The notes beneath the pieces were generated by a model, which searched no databases, had not been told where the DNA came from, and saw only the letters and a program-made list of their open reading frames with translations. Shown here piece by piece: positions 10,337-20,572 of a DNA stretch of 64,000 nt. Position numbers and translations under genes: made by a program. How positions within the stretch are numbered: position 1 is the stretch's first letter; every line of letters begins with the position of its first letter. This DNA is from Cyanophora paradoxa (Eukaryota; Glaucocystophyceae; Cyanophorales; Cyanophoraceae): NCBI GenBank assembly GCA_004431415.1, contig QPMI01000615.1, positions 124,001-188,000 of the forward strand, given 5' to 3'.

Positions 10337-12376
10337 TCACGCGTGGTCCCAGCGGGCGTCCGACAGGCTGCACTCCTGCGCCCTCGAGGGGGGCGCGTCA
10401 GCGCCGGGCGGGAGTCGGCGAGGGCGCGCAGGGCGGCGGGCCTTCTTGAGGTCGGGGACCCAGGCGTTGACGAGGGCGCGGAAGCGCTCGAGGGGGCAGG
10501 GGGAGGCGCCCGCGCAGCCCGGCGGGTCCAGCGCCTTCCCGTTGTAGCTGCTCCGCACGAACACCTCGCCCGCTGCCGGGCCGGCGCATCGGCTCAGCTG
10601 GGGGAGGGCGCAGCTTCGGGTCTCGCGCGCACATTTCCGGTCCCGCAGCGTTTCGAAGACGATCTGCAGCGGGGGAGCAATGGTGGGGCGGGGGCGCGGG
10701 GGCGGCGCGGGGGCGGGGCCGCACGTTGGAGGCGTACGGGGGCCAGGAGCGGTCCCAGACGCCGAGGATCTCGAGGATGGGGAAGACGGTGGAGTCGTGG
10801 GCCGAGAAGAGGGCGAAGCGGTGCCCGTGGCGCGCCTCCAGCGCCGCCTTCTGCTGCTCCAGGAGCTCCCCCATGAAGGGGCCCAGCCTGCCCTCCCCCC
10901 TCAGCGCCCGGCAAGGGGGGAGCGCAGGCGGGCGCGGGGCACGCGCCCGTAGCGGATGGCATCGGGGTGTGCTAGGGATGCGTAGGCCTGCCAGTGCCCG
11001 GCGTGCTGCAGCCGCCGCTTCAGGTCCTGCGGGGCGCCTCAGCGGCGAGCGCGCAGGGGCGAGGAGGCGGGGCGAGGGGGCGCGGGCGCGCGTCGGGAAT
11101 GTGTGCGAGGGGCTCCCCGTGGTGCGCGTGGCATACGATCGCGTCATGCAATACTGCACCCTGCCGCCTCAGAGCGGGCGAGCGGGGCCGGGGGTGCGGT
11201 CGGCCCTCGCGTACCCAGCACGTCCGGCAGGTTCTACCGAGAAGGCTGGTGAGCGGGCGAAGAGGGGCGCCAGGGGCGCGGGGGGGAAGGTTCACCTCGA
11301 CCGGCTCGCCGACGATCTTCGAGAGCTCCTCCCTCAGCGCGTCCGCCTGCCGAGGGGCACGGGCTAAACGGTTGCCGGGGGAAGTCAGGCGGGAGAGAGG
11401 GGTACCTCCTTCTTTCGCTGGCGGTACTCGTCGCTCTTTTTGATCGCGCGCAGCGTGTCCTCGAGCCTCGCGCACAGCTGCGTTGGGGGTGCTGGATTCA
11501 GCATCGGGCCCGGTGCGGGCGGTCGGGGAAGGGGGGTACCTTGGTGTTCATCCAGAGCGTCTCGCGCGCTGCGGGGCGCCCCGTCGACGGGCAGGGGAAA
11601 GGAGGGGGGGGGGGGGGGGGGGGGGGGGAGCCGAGCGGCGCGGAGGTCGTACCCTCCTCGAGCATGTGGATGGGGATCGGGGGAAGGCCGGATGGGCGAG
11701 TCGAGGGTGGGTACAGGCCGTGAAGGAGACTCTGGGCGCTCTCGATCGTCCGCGGCACGTCCGTCGATCTTATCTGAGCGCGCGTCGGCGGCGGCGGGCG
11801 CTGGCCGCGGGCCGCGGCGGGCCGCGACTCACGTAGAGGAGCGACGGGTCCATGACGGGCGGCAGGAAGCCGCGCTCGACGTACTCCCTGCGGAAGCGTG
11901 CGCCCAGCGCGCGGTGCTCCTCGACGCCCTTCAGCGTCAGCTGCCCGCTGTGGCACGTCCCTGGCAAACGCTGTCTTCCCTCGATGTACGCCTTGCGGTA
12001 CACGGAACCCGCCGAGCCATCGGCCAGAATGTCCTGCGCGTGTGTGTGGCGTGCGCGTCACGCGCCGTTCCCCGGTGGCGCGCGCGCGCTGTCAGTCGAC
12101 CCCCACCTGGACCTCGGACGCAGTCGCCGCCGACGCTAGAAGTCGGTGCACGTTCGTGCAGTCCCACTGCTTGGGCGAGGAGGGCAGCGGTCTCAGCGGC
12201 GTGCGGTCTCCGTGCCTGGTCACGACTTGCACGAAGACGAGGTCCAGCCCGTCAGGATCCTGGAGAGGCCGAGGCGACGCGCCGCTTGAGCCCCGCGCCT
12301 CCGCAACGGCCGCGCTCGCCCCGGCTGCCGTGCCCGCCGCGACCGTCGCAGAGAGCAGCGCGGCGACACGCCTCAT
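10337..12376 (-). CDS. Secreted/lumenal histidine acid phosphatase
   Basis: Phosphomonoesterase of the histidine acid phosphatase (branch 2) family, related to prostatic acid phosphatase and lysophosphatidic acid phosphatase. It starts at 12376 with a signal-peptide-like run (MRRVAALLSATVAAGTAAGA). The catalytic motif VTRHGDRTPL follows in the first exon (12.2 kb). Family blocks in later exons: GQLTLKGVEEHRALGARFR (11.9 kb), STDVPRTIESAQSLLHGLYP (11.75 kb), LHDAIVCHAHHGEPL (11.1 kb), and the second catalytic block FALFSAHDSTVFPILEILG with the HD pair (10.79 kb). The last exons read EVFVRSSYNGKALDP and CSLSDARWDHA, stopping at 10337-10339. At least eight introns, one carrying an uninterrupted run of about 23 G on the + strand (about 11606-11628). 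Substrate cannot be told from sequence; phosphate scavenging or lipid phosphate turnover are both plausible. Confidence 0.85.
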
Positions 12377-13359
12377 CGCCGGCTGCCGCGATGCAATTGC
12401 AACAAGCTTGAATTGAGCTCAATTGAATTCGAAGCTGGCAAGCAGCTCTGGGGGGTACTCCCAATGTTGATTATGGCCCTGAAGTTGCAGCTGTGCGAGC
12501 TAGCCCTTCCCCACATTGTCTTCCCGTACGCGCGTTGCGAGCTCGGCAGAAGGGCACAACATTATTATTTTGCTGTACAGGCAGAGGAGCACGCGGCGCT
12601 ATCGTAAAAACCACCTGACACTAGGCTAGGTTACAAGAAGATGACTCACAATGGAAGCCGGTGACGAAAACCAGTTGAAAAGGTGTCAGCACGGCCTGCA
12701 AGCACATATGAGCTACTTGAAAGACTCTGTTTTCACAGAGTCCTGCTGTTACGATCAACTGAATCGAATGCTGTGAATATATAGAAGAAACTTCTGATCT
12801 GCTGATGTGACTACTACTGCTTGCCAGAAATGGCACAAAATTGAGACTGACACCTCGCGAAATTTGATATAAGATACAGAAACGAGGTGCCAGCCATGGA
12901 AGTCCGACAGATCTGAGCCCTACAGAGATGCACACCTGCAACACTTAACCTGAAGACGAGGAGGGGGGCGAGTAGTAATACACGAGGACATCAAATGCGA
13001 TGGGCGACTGGCGACTGAAAACCAAGTAACCCAAGATCACCCGGGAAACACTGCAACAAAAACGAACTACAGGGGGTTTGCAGCGGAGAGAGAGAGCAAG
13101 AATAAAGAAACTGCATGCCACAAGAAACAGCATTGCACTGTAGGAGGACCCTCACGAGCTATGTACAGAAAGAGCTAGCTGGTAATCTACGGTAGTCAAA
13201 CTTAACATCTGAGGGGACACTGCTTCCTGATCAAAATGAACTGCCCCATGGCAAGGTTTGTACCCAAAGAAATAGAATAGTAACAGAAAGACGCCTAGAG
13301 GGCGTGACGGCGGCTCGGCGTGAGCCTCACGTCAACTGCAGACGGCCGGCGGCGGCCGA
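12377..13359. other. AT-richer intergenic region, no gene seen
   Basis: Upstream of the acid phosphatase and downstream of the RRM gene. Base composition is near 50% GC, far lower than the neighbours. Open frames here (for example 12621-12944 minus) have no recognisable domain. It probably holds the phosphatase promoter (start 12376) and the 3' UTR of the RRM gene. Confidence 0.5.
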
Positions 13360-15690
13360 TTAGAGCTGCTCGTCGCTTGGCAGGGCGAGGGCCTCGTCGT
13401 CGCTCGACGGGCGCTGGCCGGGCGCCGGGCCGCCCGACGCGGCCGGCGCAAGCGGGAGGAGCGGCGGGCCCCAGATGTTGTCCTGCCGGGACGGCGAGGA
13501 GGCGCCCGAAGACGCGGCCGGCGCAAGGCCGAAGAGGGGCGGGCTGAAGGCCGGGCCCCAAATCCCCGACGAGATCGGGCTACGCATCGGCGCCTGCTGT
13601 CGCGCGCGGGCGATCAGCGGCAGGAAAAGAAATGGAAAGACACGGGCGAGGCGCGCTCACCTGCTGGTTAGCGGCAGCGGTGTTCGCAGCGGCGACGGCG
13701 GCGGCGGCGGCGGCGATGGCGGCGGCGGACGGGGAGGGGGCGACGGGGCCGGGCGGGGGCTTCTGGCGCTGCTGAGGGATCCAGACGGGGGAGGAGGCGG
13801 CCATGCCGGCGAGCGAGGGCGAGGGCGGGGCGGTGCCGCTCGAGGCGCTGCCGGACTTGGGCGAGTTGGAGGGCTCCGTCGAGGCCGGGCCCGGCTGCAC
13901 GACCTCGTCGCCGCTGCCGGCCGAGTAGAACGCAGAGAAGTCCGCGACGTTGAGATCCAGCTTGGAGAGGGCGCCGGCCAGGAGGGCCGCCGCGCCGCCG
14001 CCTTCCGCCGACGCCGGCGCCGAGCGCGAGAGCATGTTCGCCGAGGCGCCCTCCGCGTTGCGCTGGGAGACGGCCGAGGCGAGGGCCGAGAGGGTCGCCG
14101 GGCTGGCGCCAGGGCCGGCCGCGCCGCTGCGGAAGTTGGCCGAGGCGGGGAACTGCGGTCCAGCCGACCAGGTGAATGGCGCCAGGTGCTCATAGCCGTT
14201 CTGCTCGTTCTCCGGGCGAAGGGCCGTGCCGACCGGACTGAGCGGCACCTTCATCGAGTTGCCGAGGCCGCCGAAATCCGCATTGCCGTGCATACCGAAC
14301 TGTCCGCCGTACGCTGCGGCGGCCGCCGCAGCAGCCGCGGCCGCGACCGCGTTGCTGTTCGCGTTGCCGCCGGCGGCGGAGAGAGCGGCGAACTGCTCCG
14401 CAATAGCCGCAGCGTTGTTCCAGGCGGCGGCCTTCTGAGCAGCCGCGGCGGCAGCAGCCGCAGCCGCCGCGGCGGCAGCTGCGGCAGGAGATGCCTGGCC
14501 GAGGGAATCCATCGAGTCCATCTTGGGGCCCAGGGCAGCCTCCAGCCACGCGCTCATGGGGATGTTCCCGTTCGGGTCCTCACTGACGGCGCGAAGGAGC
14601 CGCCGGGCCGCGGGGTCCGCAAACATGTCGGCGTGCTGGCCGAGCGTGAACTGCTGGCCCCAAGAGCCCGCCGAGCCGCCAACGGCCGCAGCCGCGGCGG
14701 CCGCGGCGGCAGCTGCCGCCGCTGCTTGAGAACGCTGAAGAAAGCGGGGAGGAATGACACGGGCCGCCGAAATCGCATTGGCCGATCCGGTCTTTCCGCT
14801 CATGGCCTGCTGGCGCGCACGGGCGGCGAGCATGGCGGCCTTCTCCTGTTGGCGAATCTCACGGGGCTGCGTAGAAAAACCGTAAGTGGTAGGTAGAGAC
14901 AAGTGGGCGATAAGGGCATCAGACCAGTTGGTACTGGATCTGGAGGCGGCTGTGGCCGAAGGGGGCACCCTGCAGACTCTCCAGCGCTCGTTGGGCATCC
15001 GACGCCCGGTAGAAGTTGACAAATGCGCATTCCGCGTGCCGAAGGACCCGGACGCTCTCAACGGCGCCGTACTGGGAAAAGAGGGCCTTCAGCTCGTTCT
15101 CGTCCGCCTGTAACGCGCGGAGTCAGGCACTGTTGACGCAAGAAGTGCTTCTACGACAACGCACATCGGGATCCATGTTTCCCAGCCACAGGGAGGACGT
15201 GGGCTGCCAAAAATGGGTTAGATGCGAAAAGATCCCGCGGATGCAGTTTCGGGTTTACCGTATCGCTGCCTCCCATCTGGGAGATGAACGAGGGGCACGA
15301 TCAGAGATCGGAGCGGTTGGACCAGAAGTGACGGGTCAGAGGTAAGTACCTTGTTAGGTACAATCCGCTGTTGAGGGGCGGCACGGGAGGGGACTGGCCT
15401 TGCTGCAGCTGCTGCAGCCCTGGCTGATTCTAGAACAGCCTGCCTCTTAAGCTCGGCCCGAAACGCGTCCTGCAGTGTGTTTGACAGCAGGTCGCCATTT
15501 CGCTGCAAGTACGGGTCTGCGCCCTGCGCGAACCAGATAAGCAACGGTAACAACCATAGAATGTAACGAGAGAGCGATGCGAGCTGGCTGTCCGGTGCCG
15601 GTCCGTGCGAAAAGGCAGGCGCGTGCATACCATCAACGCGGCGAGGTGATTCTGCGAATCCAGCCCCAGGAAGCTCATTTGGTCCGCCAT
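13360..15690 (-). CDS. Single-RRM protein with polyalanine runs (intact copy)
   Basis: RNA-binding protein of unknown target. Start ATG at 15690 (MADQMSFLGLDSQNHLAALM), then a helical exon GADPYLQRNGDLLSNTLQ. The RRM is spread over exons at 15.2 and 15.1 kb: RNP2-like SSLWLGNMDPD, then ENELKALFSQYGAVESVRVL, RNP1-like HAECAFVNFYRASDAQRALE and GHSRLQIQYQL. After a 57-nt intron comes PREIRQQEKAAMLAARARQQ and a long low-complexity part with three alanine runs of about 12-17 residues at 14.7, 14.45 and 14.33 kb, coded by mixed GCN codons. The last exon has two similar segments, GIWGPAFSPPLFGLAPAASS and NIWGPPLLPLAPAASG, and ends DDEALALPSDEQL at the stop 13360-13362. Divergent from the DBHS-like gene (197 bp between starts). 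The 3' part lies outside the tandem duplication, so only this copy is complete. Confidence 0.8.
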
Positions 15691-15887
15691 CCCGCACACT
15701 CCGCCCCTCTCGCGCTACTGGAAGGGCAGAGGTGCTGACTGATTTGCAGGAGCAGTGATTCGCAGGGCCACGTAGAGGGTACCCCCCAGGCCTTAAGTAC
15801 TAAGTTGTTTGCGGTGATGCACGACAACCTTTCCGCAGCAGCGTGAGACGACGTACGCGACAAGCTTCCGTGCGAGAGAAGACCGCG
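15691..15887. promoter_or_regulatory. Divergent promoter region of RRM gene and DBHS-like gene (copy 1)
   Basis: The start codons of the leftward RRM gene (15690) and the rightward DBHS-like gene (15888) are 197 bp apart. A second, identical arrangement lies at 22986-23181 in copy 2. I see no clear TATA box. Confidence 0.45.
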
Positions 15888-17055
15888 ATGAGCACGCGCG
15901 GTCTCCTCTCGAATTTGCCGCCGAATATCACCGTCAAAGATGTGTGCGACCTCTGCAAGCACGCGGCGAACGCCAAGGACGTGGTCGTAACTGCGCACGA
16001 TGTGCGCACCATCGTACGCGGCGTCGACAGCGCTAGCGCGCTCATCGAGGTGCACCCGGCACGCTTCCGAGCGCGCTCCAGCAAGAACCGAACGCGCTCC
16101 AGCTGCGGACGCGCGAGGAGATCGACGCGCTGCGCAAAGCGCTTCACGGTTCCGAGGTGCGCTTCGCACCCCGAAACCAGCCAGACGTGCTGATGCTGCC
16201 TAGACCCTGGGCCGGACCTTGGAGTTCAGGCCGCATGTGGCCTCTGCGACCATCTGGGTGGGAGACGTGCGCCATCATTCTGTATGCATGTATATATGCA
16301 CCAGCAGTCGTTAGAACAGAGTCCACGTAGGTCCCGTCGGGCGTCTCATCTGCAGTGCTCCGAGATGCTTTCGAGCAGCTGGGCGAGGTGGAGGATGCTC
16401 AAGTCGTGACTGACCCTATAACACTCAAGAGCAAGGAATATGGTTTTGTGAAATACAAGTCCGCTCAGGTTGCCCTGAAGGTGCGGCCTTGAAGATCCAC
16501 CTGTCACCATTGGAGCAACTCCCTCGCTATGTTCTAATCTGCATGTGCTCGAAGGTCAAGCAAGCGTGTCAGGAAAATCTGTTTGTTCTGTCAGGTACAA
16601 GTTGTCTCTGTCCGTGATCTTTGGGTCTGACCAAGGCTTCCTTCCATCCAGGTGCCCCTCAACCGGTGTCCGTCGATTTGGCACGTGAGGATTCTGACAA
16701 CCTGGATTCTCGAGGAGCAACACTAGATGGTCTGAAGCAGTATCTTTTGCTATATCTCGTCTGAATCTTTGGTGCAGACCCCTACACCGTGCCACCCCAT
16801 TTTGCTGCGACCAACTCTCTGGAGTTTGAATTTGCTCTAGAATGGAGGAGAATGCTGCTTCGGCATCGAGCAGAACGCAGGTTGCTTCGGGAGCAGCAAC
16901 AGGCAGAACAGAGGTGCACCACGCCTGCGACTCGAAGAGGCATTGCTCTGAGATACGTGTACAGCGAGCTTCTCCAGAAGCAACGAGGGATTGCCGAAGA
17001 AGAGAAGAGAAAGTGGCGAGATCTAGAGAACATTCTAGAAAAACGTCCCAGATAG
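15888..17055 (+). CDS. DBHS-like protein: two RRMs, NOPS-like linker, coiled coil (intact copy)
   Basis: Resembles the NONO/SFPQ/PSPC1 (DBHS) family of nuclear RNA/DNA-binding dimers. Exons, joined with phases that fit: MSTRGLLSNLPPNITVKDV... to SASALIE (divergent RRM1); LRTREEIDALRKALHGSE; TLGRTLEFRPHVASATIWVG (end of RRM1 and RNP2 of RRM2); LLRDAFEQLGEVEDAQVVTD and KSKEYGFVKYKSAQVALK (RRM2 with RNP1); APQPVSVDLAREDSDNLDSR, matching the PRPVTVEP start of the NOPS linker; then VPPHFAATNSLEFEFALEWR, matching the DBHS block PPRFAQPGSFEFEYA.RW, and a charged coiled coil (RHRAERRLLREQQQAEQ; KQRGIAEEEKRKWRDLENIL) to the stop 17053-17055. The order RRM-RRM-NOPS-coiled coil is diagnostic of DBHS. 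The exon between RRM2 and NOPS is not certain. Faces GET1, with 29 bp between stop codons. Confidence 0.8.
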
Positions 17056-17084
17056 TGGCTTTCAAATTAAATTACACTGCGCGT

Positions 17085-17746
17085 TCATTTTATCGGATCC
17101 TCCTTCATAACTCTGCTCGCCAAAAGGTATGAGATGCAACCCCAAGGCACCAAAGTGATGCTGCCTGCTGGAGCAGCTGGTCCTGATAGAAGCCAGCTGT
17201 ATGGCGCGAGCATGGACGCTGGTATGCTCGCGATGGGCTGCGTAAGGCCATCAAAGGCCTGACAAGATATCGCGAAGATCGCGGCCTGCGCACCCCTCGT
17301 TTCAGCGCAGGCCAAACCGACGAGAGCATTAGAAGGTGTCACCTTGCAGAACGCTGGGATGCGTTTCGCAAAACTTGACTGCGCCTCCTTCTCCCGCTGT
17401 GAATGGAGAGCTCCTGACGGGTGCGTGTGAGGCGCGAGCCTGACGAGGCGCCGGGGATGCGTACGCAAGACCTCCAGTTCCTTCTCCTTCTTTGCGAGCT
17501 GGCGCTGCGCCTTCGAGAAGGCGACGAATCCATCTATTGTGTTGTTCTCCCGCATGGTTCGCTTGAGCGCGCTGATCTCGCTTTGAACGTCGCCGAGTTC
17601 TGCCGGAACCGCCTGCGTCGCGCTCAGGCCGCTGCGCGTGCGGCGCGGAAGACTGTGCGCACCCGTCGCATGACGTGCCGGCACCATCGCACCTCCGCGA
17701 AGCGGAAGGCGAGTGCGAGCAGCAGCACCATCCAAACGAGAGGCAT
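17085..17746 (-). CDS. GET1/WRB-like tail-anchored protein receptor subunit (copy 1)
   Basis: ER membrane subunit that receives tail-anchored proteins from the GET3/TRC40 ATPase. Start at 17746: MPLVWMVLLLALAFRFAE is a first membrane helix right at the N-terminus. A cytosolic coiled coil follows (AELGDVQSEISALKRTMREN, TIDGFVAFSKAQRQLAKKEK), the GET3-docking segment in this family. The C-terminal exon is hydrophobic (LAPYSWLLSGPAAPAG, LVPWGCISYLLASRVM) and ends at the stop 17085-17087. Size and topology match GET1/WRB; sequence conservation in the family is low, so the call rests on the architecture and the D-F..F.K.QR...K pattern. Introns with GT-AG ends separate these parts. The same gene recurs in copy 2. 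Confidence 0.7.
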
Positions 17747-18675
17747 TGCACCTCCGCAAAACAGAAGGCAAAGGCGACGCCTGCCCCGTGGCGAACTGAA
17801 AGTCTCCGTATACGTATATCGCCTGCAGCTGCGTATCGGTACCGGTACCCCCTTTGCGCGCGTGCGGCGTGCCCTTTTATATGTGCGCGTCCATCATGCA
17901 TATGATTATCGCGGCATGCAAATTGACATATCGATATCGGTCATGAATTTTGAAAATGATATGTATATCTCGATGTCATGAATGAAGCAGAATTCTCGAA
18001 TTGGATTCGGATCCGGATTGGAGGGCCGGCCGGGTGCCCGGCGGCCGGGCAAGAACTTCGGAACTTCGGGAAAGGCATGCACATGCGTATGTACAGGCGT
18101 TCATGAGCGCTCAAAGAACGAAGGCGAGTGTTTAAAATGCATATGATCAGCTGCAGACACATTTTTTCATGATCAGAAAGCCCATATCAAGGGCGCCTGT
18201 TATATATATTAGTTCAGTGACTTCATCGATCGTAGCTATATATATATAGGCACTACCGGTTCGCGTTAATTCGAACTCTGGGTCAGCTCGTAACCAGCTT
18301 TTCTCTCTCCTTTCGGCCCACGGGGCTCACTTTTTTTTACTAACCTTTCCTACTCTGTAGCCACTGGGCCAGGCAGCTCAGTGAAGCAATGCCACGCGCG
18401 CGTGCATGCTACAAACCACCTTTACGCGGGTCCGGATAGACCAGAAAGTATCCGTAGTAACAGAGTTGGCACCCAGCTAGCCCCAAGCCCCACCCCTCCT
18501 GCCACGCCCTGTCACAGTGTCCTCTGACGTTCTCACAGGGCGGCCGCCCCGCCCATGCCTGCCCCCCTCCCTGGAGCCCCCGTAGACCCCCTCTAATAGG
18601 ATAAAACACCAGGCGCCCCAGACGCAATAATTATAAGATCTAGACCCGGGGGCGCGCCCGTGCGCTTAGCTCGCG
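17747..18675. other. Intergenic region rich in palindromes, no gene seen
   Basis: AT-richer sequence between GET1 and the repeat arrays, full of self-complementary words (GCATATGAT, CGATATCG, GGTACCGGTACC at 17838-17849, TATATATATATA at 18238). No supported coding exon. It presumably carries the GET1 promoter. Confidence 0.5.
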
Positions 18676-18705
18676 CCCCCCCCCCCCCCCCCCCCCCCCC
18701 CCCCC
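18676..18705. repeat. C homopolymer, 30 nt
   Basis: An uninterrupted run of C at 18676-18705, just left of the tandem arrays. Its counterpart in copy 2 (25963-25991) is one base shorter. Confidence 0.9.
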
Positions 18706-18746
18706 ACCCCTCCCCCTTATCAGCTGCAGTCATATTTCTATCGCAA

Positions 18747-18850
18747 GTTGGACGAGTTGGACGAAAGTTGGACGAAAGTTGGACGAAAGTTGAACGAAAG
18801 TTGGACGAAAGTTGGACGAAAGTTGGACGAAAGTTGGACGAAAGTTGGAC
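18747..18850. repeat. 11-bp tandem repeat, GTTGGACGAAA
   Basis: About nine units of GTTGGACGAAA, mostly exact. Eleven is not a multiple of three, so a reading frame through it shifts each unit (DESWTKVGRKL), and I take it as non-coding. It recurs at 26032-26135 in copy 2. Confidence 0.9.
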
Positions 18851-19085
18851 GTCGTAATCGCAACGTTGACTTAGTAACTCTAATTCCGATCGTAATCGCA
18901 ACTCTGATTCCGATCGTAATCGCAACTCTAATTCCGATCGTAATCGCAACTCTGATTCCGATCGTAATCGCAACTCTGATTCCGATCGTATTCGCAACTC
19001 TAATTCCGATCGTAATCGCAACCCTAATTCCGATCGTAATCGCAACTCTATTTCCGATCGTAATCGCAACTCTAATTCTGCTTTT
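18851..19085. repeat. 24-bp imperfect tandem repeat
   Basis: About ten units with core TCGTAATCGCAACTCT followed by A/G-ATTCCGA. Because 24 is a multiple of three, all frames stay open and translate as IPIVIATL on one strand and LRLRSELE on the other. The units drift at one or two fixed positions. It recurs at 26136-26366. No homology to a protein repeat, so probably a satellite between GET1 and Nudix. Confidence 0.9.
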
Positions 19086-19495
19086 TCTCCAAGTCTCTTC
19101 AAAATAGAATTTGCGATCGCATTACTCCCGGCAAGTTGAGCCCGAGGCAAGGGCGGTGCACTTGCAATGTCGTGAGGTGCCACAGTGTGATTTAAACCCG
19201 AACGGTGCGCACTGGGCGGCGCGATCTGAAGGAAGAAGAAGGAAGAAGAATGACGGTGACATCACGTTTGGCTTGGAGCTGATCGTAATCGTAATTCTAA
19301 ATCTGTGCTGGAACGTGCTGGAACCCGGCCACACCTGGCCTGGACCCTCAGGGGGTCGGCGCAAGCCTGCAACAGGTGCAAACGTGACCGCCTCGTTCTC
19401 ATTGATGCGATGTAGTACCTTGACCGTAAATGGAGGAGCACCCAGAGCTCAAAAAAGCGGCGCCATCGAGGTCCTTCCTCGATTCCTGATCACGA
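19086..19495. other. Spacer between 24-bp repeat and Nudix 3' end
   Basis: Contains a purine-rich stretch (GAAGGAAGAAGAAGGAAGAAG near 19229) and no supported gene. It probably includes the Nudix 3' UTR. Confidence 0.4.
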
Positions 19496-20322
19496 TCACG
19501 GTGGCAACTTGAACTCTTCCAAGTAGTCTTGCAAGATCTTCCCATGGTCGAAAGACATTCGATCCCTGCAGACACGTTTATGTTGAGCTTCGAGAATGGA
19601 CCAATTGCAAAGAGGTTGCAAATCTTGCATTCTGGAGTCAGGGCCAGTTGCTCACCAAGGGATAGAGTCCACTGGGATCGCATGTACTTCCCGTGCGTCA
19701 TCCTTGGCTTTCATCGTCCCTCTCGCCTTTCCAACGAACACCAAGGAAACTGTGTGGCGCCTCGGATCCCGCTTTGGATCACTATAAGTCCTCCACTGTC
19801 TGAAATCGTACAGATGCAGATTTGTTTCTTCGTGGGTCTCTCGTTGTGCTGCGTCCTCCATCGACTCGCCGTAATCCTGAAGAATTCAGAGAGAAGTGCG
19901 GTAGTTGGTGGCGCGTGCCCACCACGAAGCCACCCGGCAGCGCCAGGCCGAACGGAGGGTTCAGGCGCTCTCCCAGAACGATCGCGCGCTTGCCGTCCAC
20001 GGTCATCTCGATGATGGCATCGACAGCGAGGAAGGGACCTGGGGACGCGGGAGAGCGCTTCAGTGGCTCGGAGTGGCTCTGAGCATGTTCATCGGACCGG
20101 TGTTCACGGCGAGCATGCCCGACGGGATCGCCTGCACATGCGCTCATCAGAGATGCATGCGCTCGATACACATGCGCGCCGGCGCCGGTGCGTGCGCACC
20201 CTGCAAAAGCTGAGGGCCAGCCGCGGCGCATACAGGTATCCGACAATCGCGAGTGCCAGTGCCGGCGCCGCGATGAGCCAGGCGCTGCGCGAGGTGCCCG
20301 CCGGCCGCGCCTTTCCCGCCAT
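19496..20322 (-). CDS. Membrane-anchored Nudix hydrolase (copy 1)
   Basis: Hydrolyses a nucleoside diphosphate linked to another moiety; substrate unknown. Start at 20322; exon 1 (MAGKARPAGTSRSAWLIAAP and on through ALALAIVGYLYAPRLALSF) encodes an N-terminal membrane anchor or signal. Exon 2 is VDAIIEMTVDGKRAIVLGER and FGLALPGGFV. After an intron the Nudix box is completed: GGFV + DYGESMEDAAQRETHEET fits G-x5-E-x7-RE-x2-EE, with N in place of the last G. Then WRTYSDPKRDPRRHTVSLVF and a C-terminal exon SFDHGKILQDYLEEFKLPP, the usual Nudix ending, stop at 19496-19498. Divergent from the coiled-coil gene (250 bp). The copy 2 gene (26780-27607) looks equally intact. Confidence 0.85.
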
Positions 20323-20572
20323 GCGCGTGTTAAGCGCTCCAGACCCGATATAAGCTTAGCTGGGTTCTAGCTGGCAACGCTGGCTAACTTAGCCTAACTC
20401 AGGCTAACAGCCGCTAACTGGCTAAAGCGGGTACACGAATCAAAATTCAAATTCTAGCGATACCGATCTACCCAGGTCTCTCACCACACTGTGACCACAG
20501 TGTGTGACCACACACAAACACGTCGGTACCGCCGGGACGAGTCCGTGCTGCGTGGCGATTCAAATTCTGGCG
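20323..20572. promoter_or_regulatory. Divergent upstream region with GGCTAAC repeats
   Basis: Lies between the starts of the Nudix gene (-) and the coiled-coil gene (+). It contains a cluster of (G)GCTAAC/GCTAACT words at about 20360-20425 and an inverted CACACTGTGACCACAGTGTG near 20483. Both recur in copy 2 (27608-27856). The clustering suggests binding sites, but this is only a pattern. Confidence 0.4.

Noticed and set aside
13580-15061. 493-residue minus frame as an intron-free gene
   Set aside because: It reads through a 57-nt intron; with the intron removed the RRM joins IQYQL to PREIRQQEK properly.
18747-19085. CRISPR-like array
   Set aside because: Repeats are directly adjacent with no unique spacers, and this is eukaryotic DNA.
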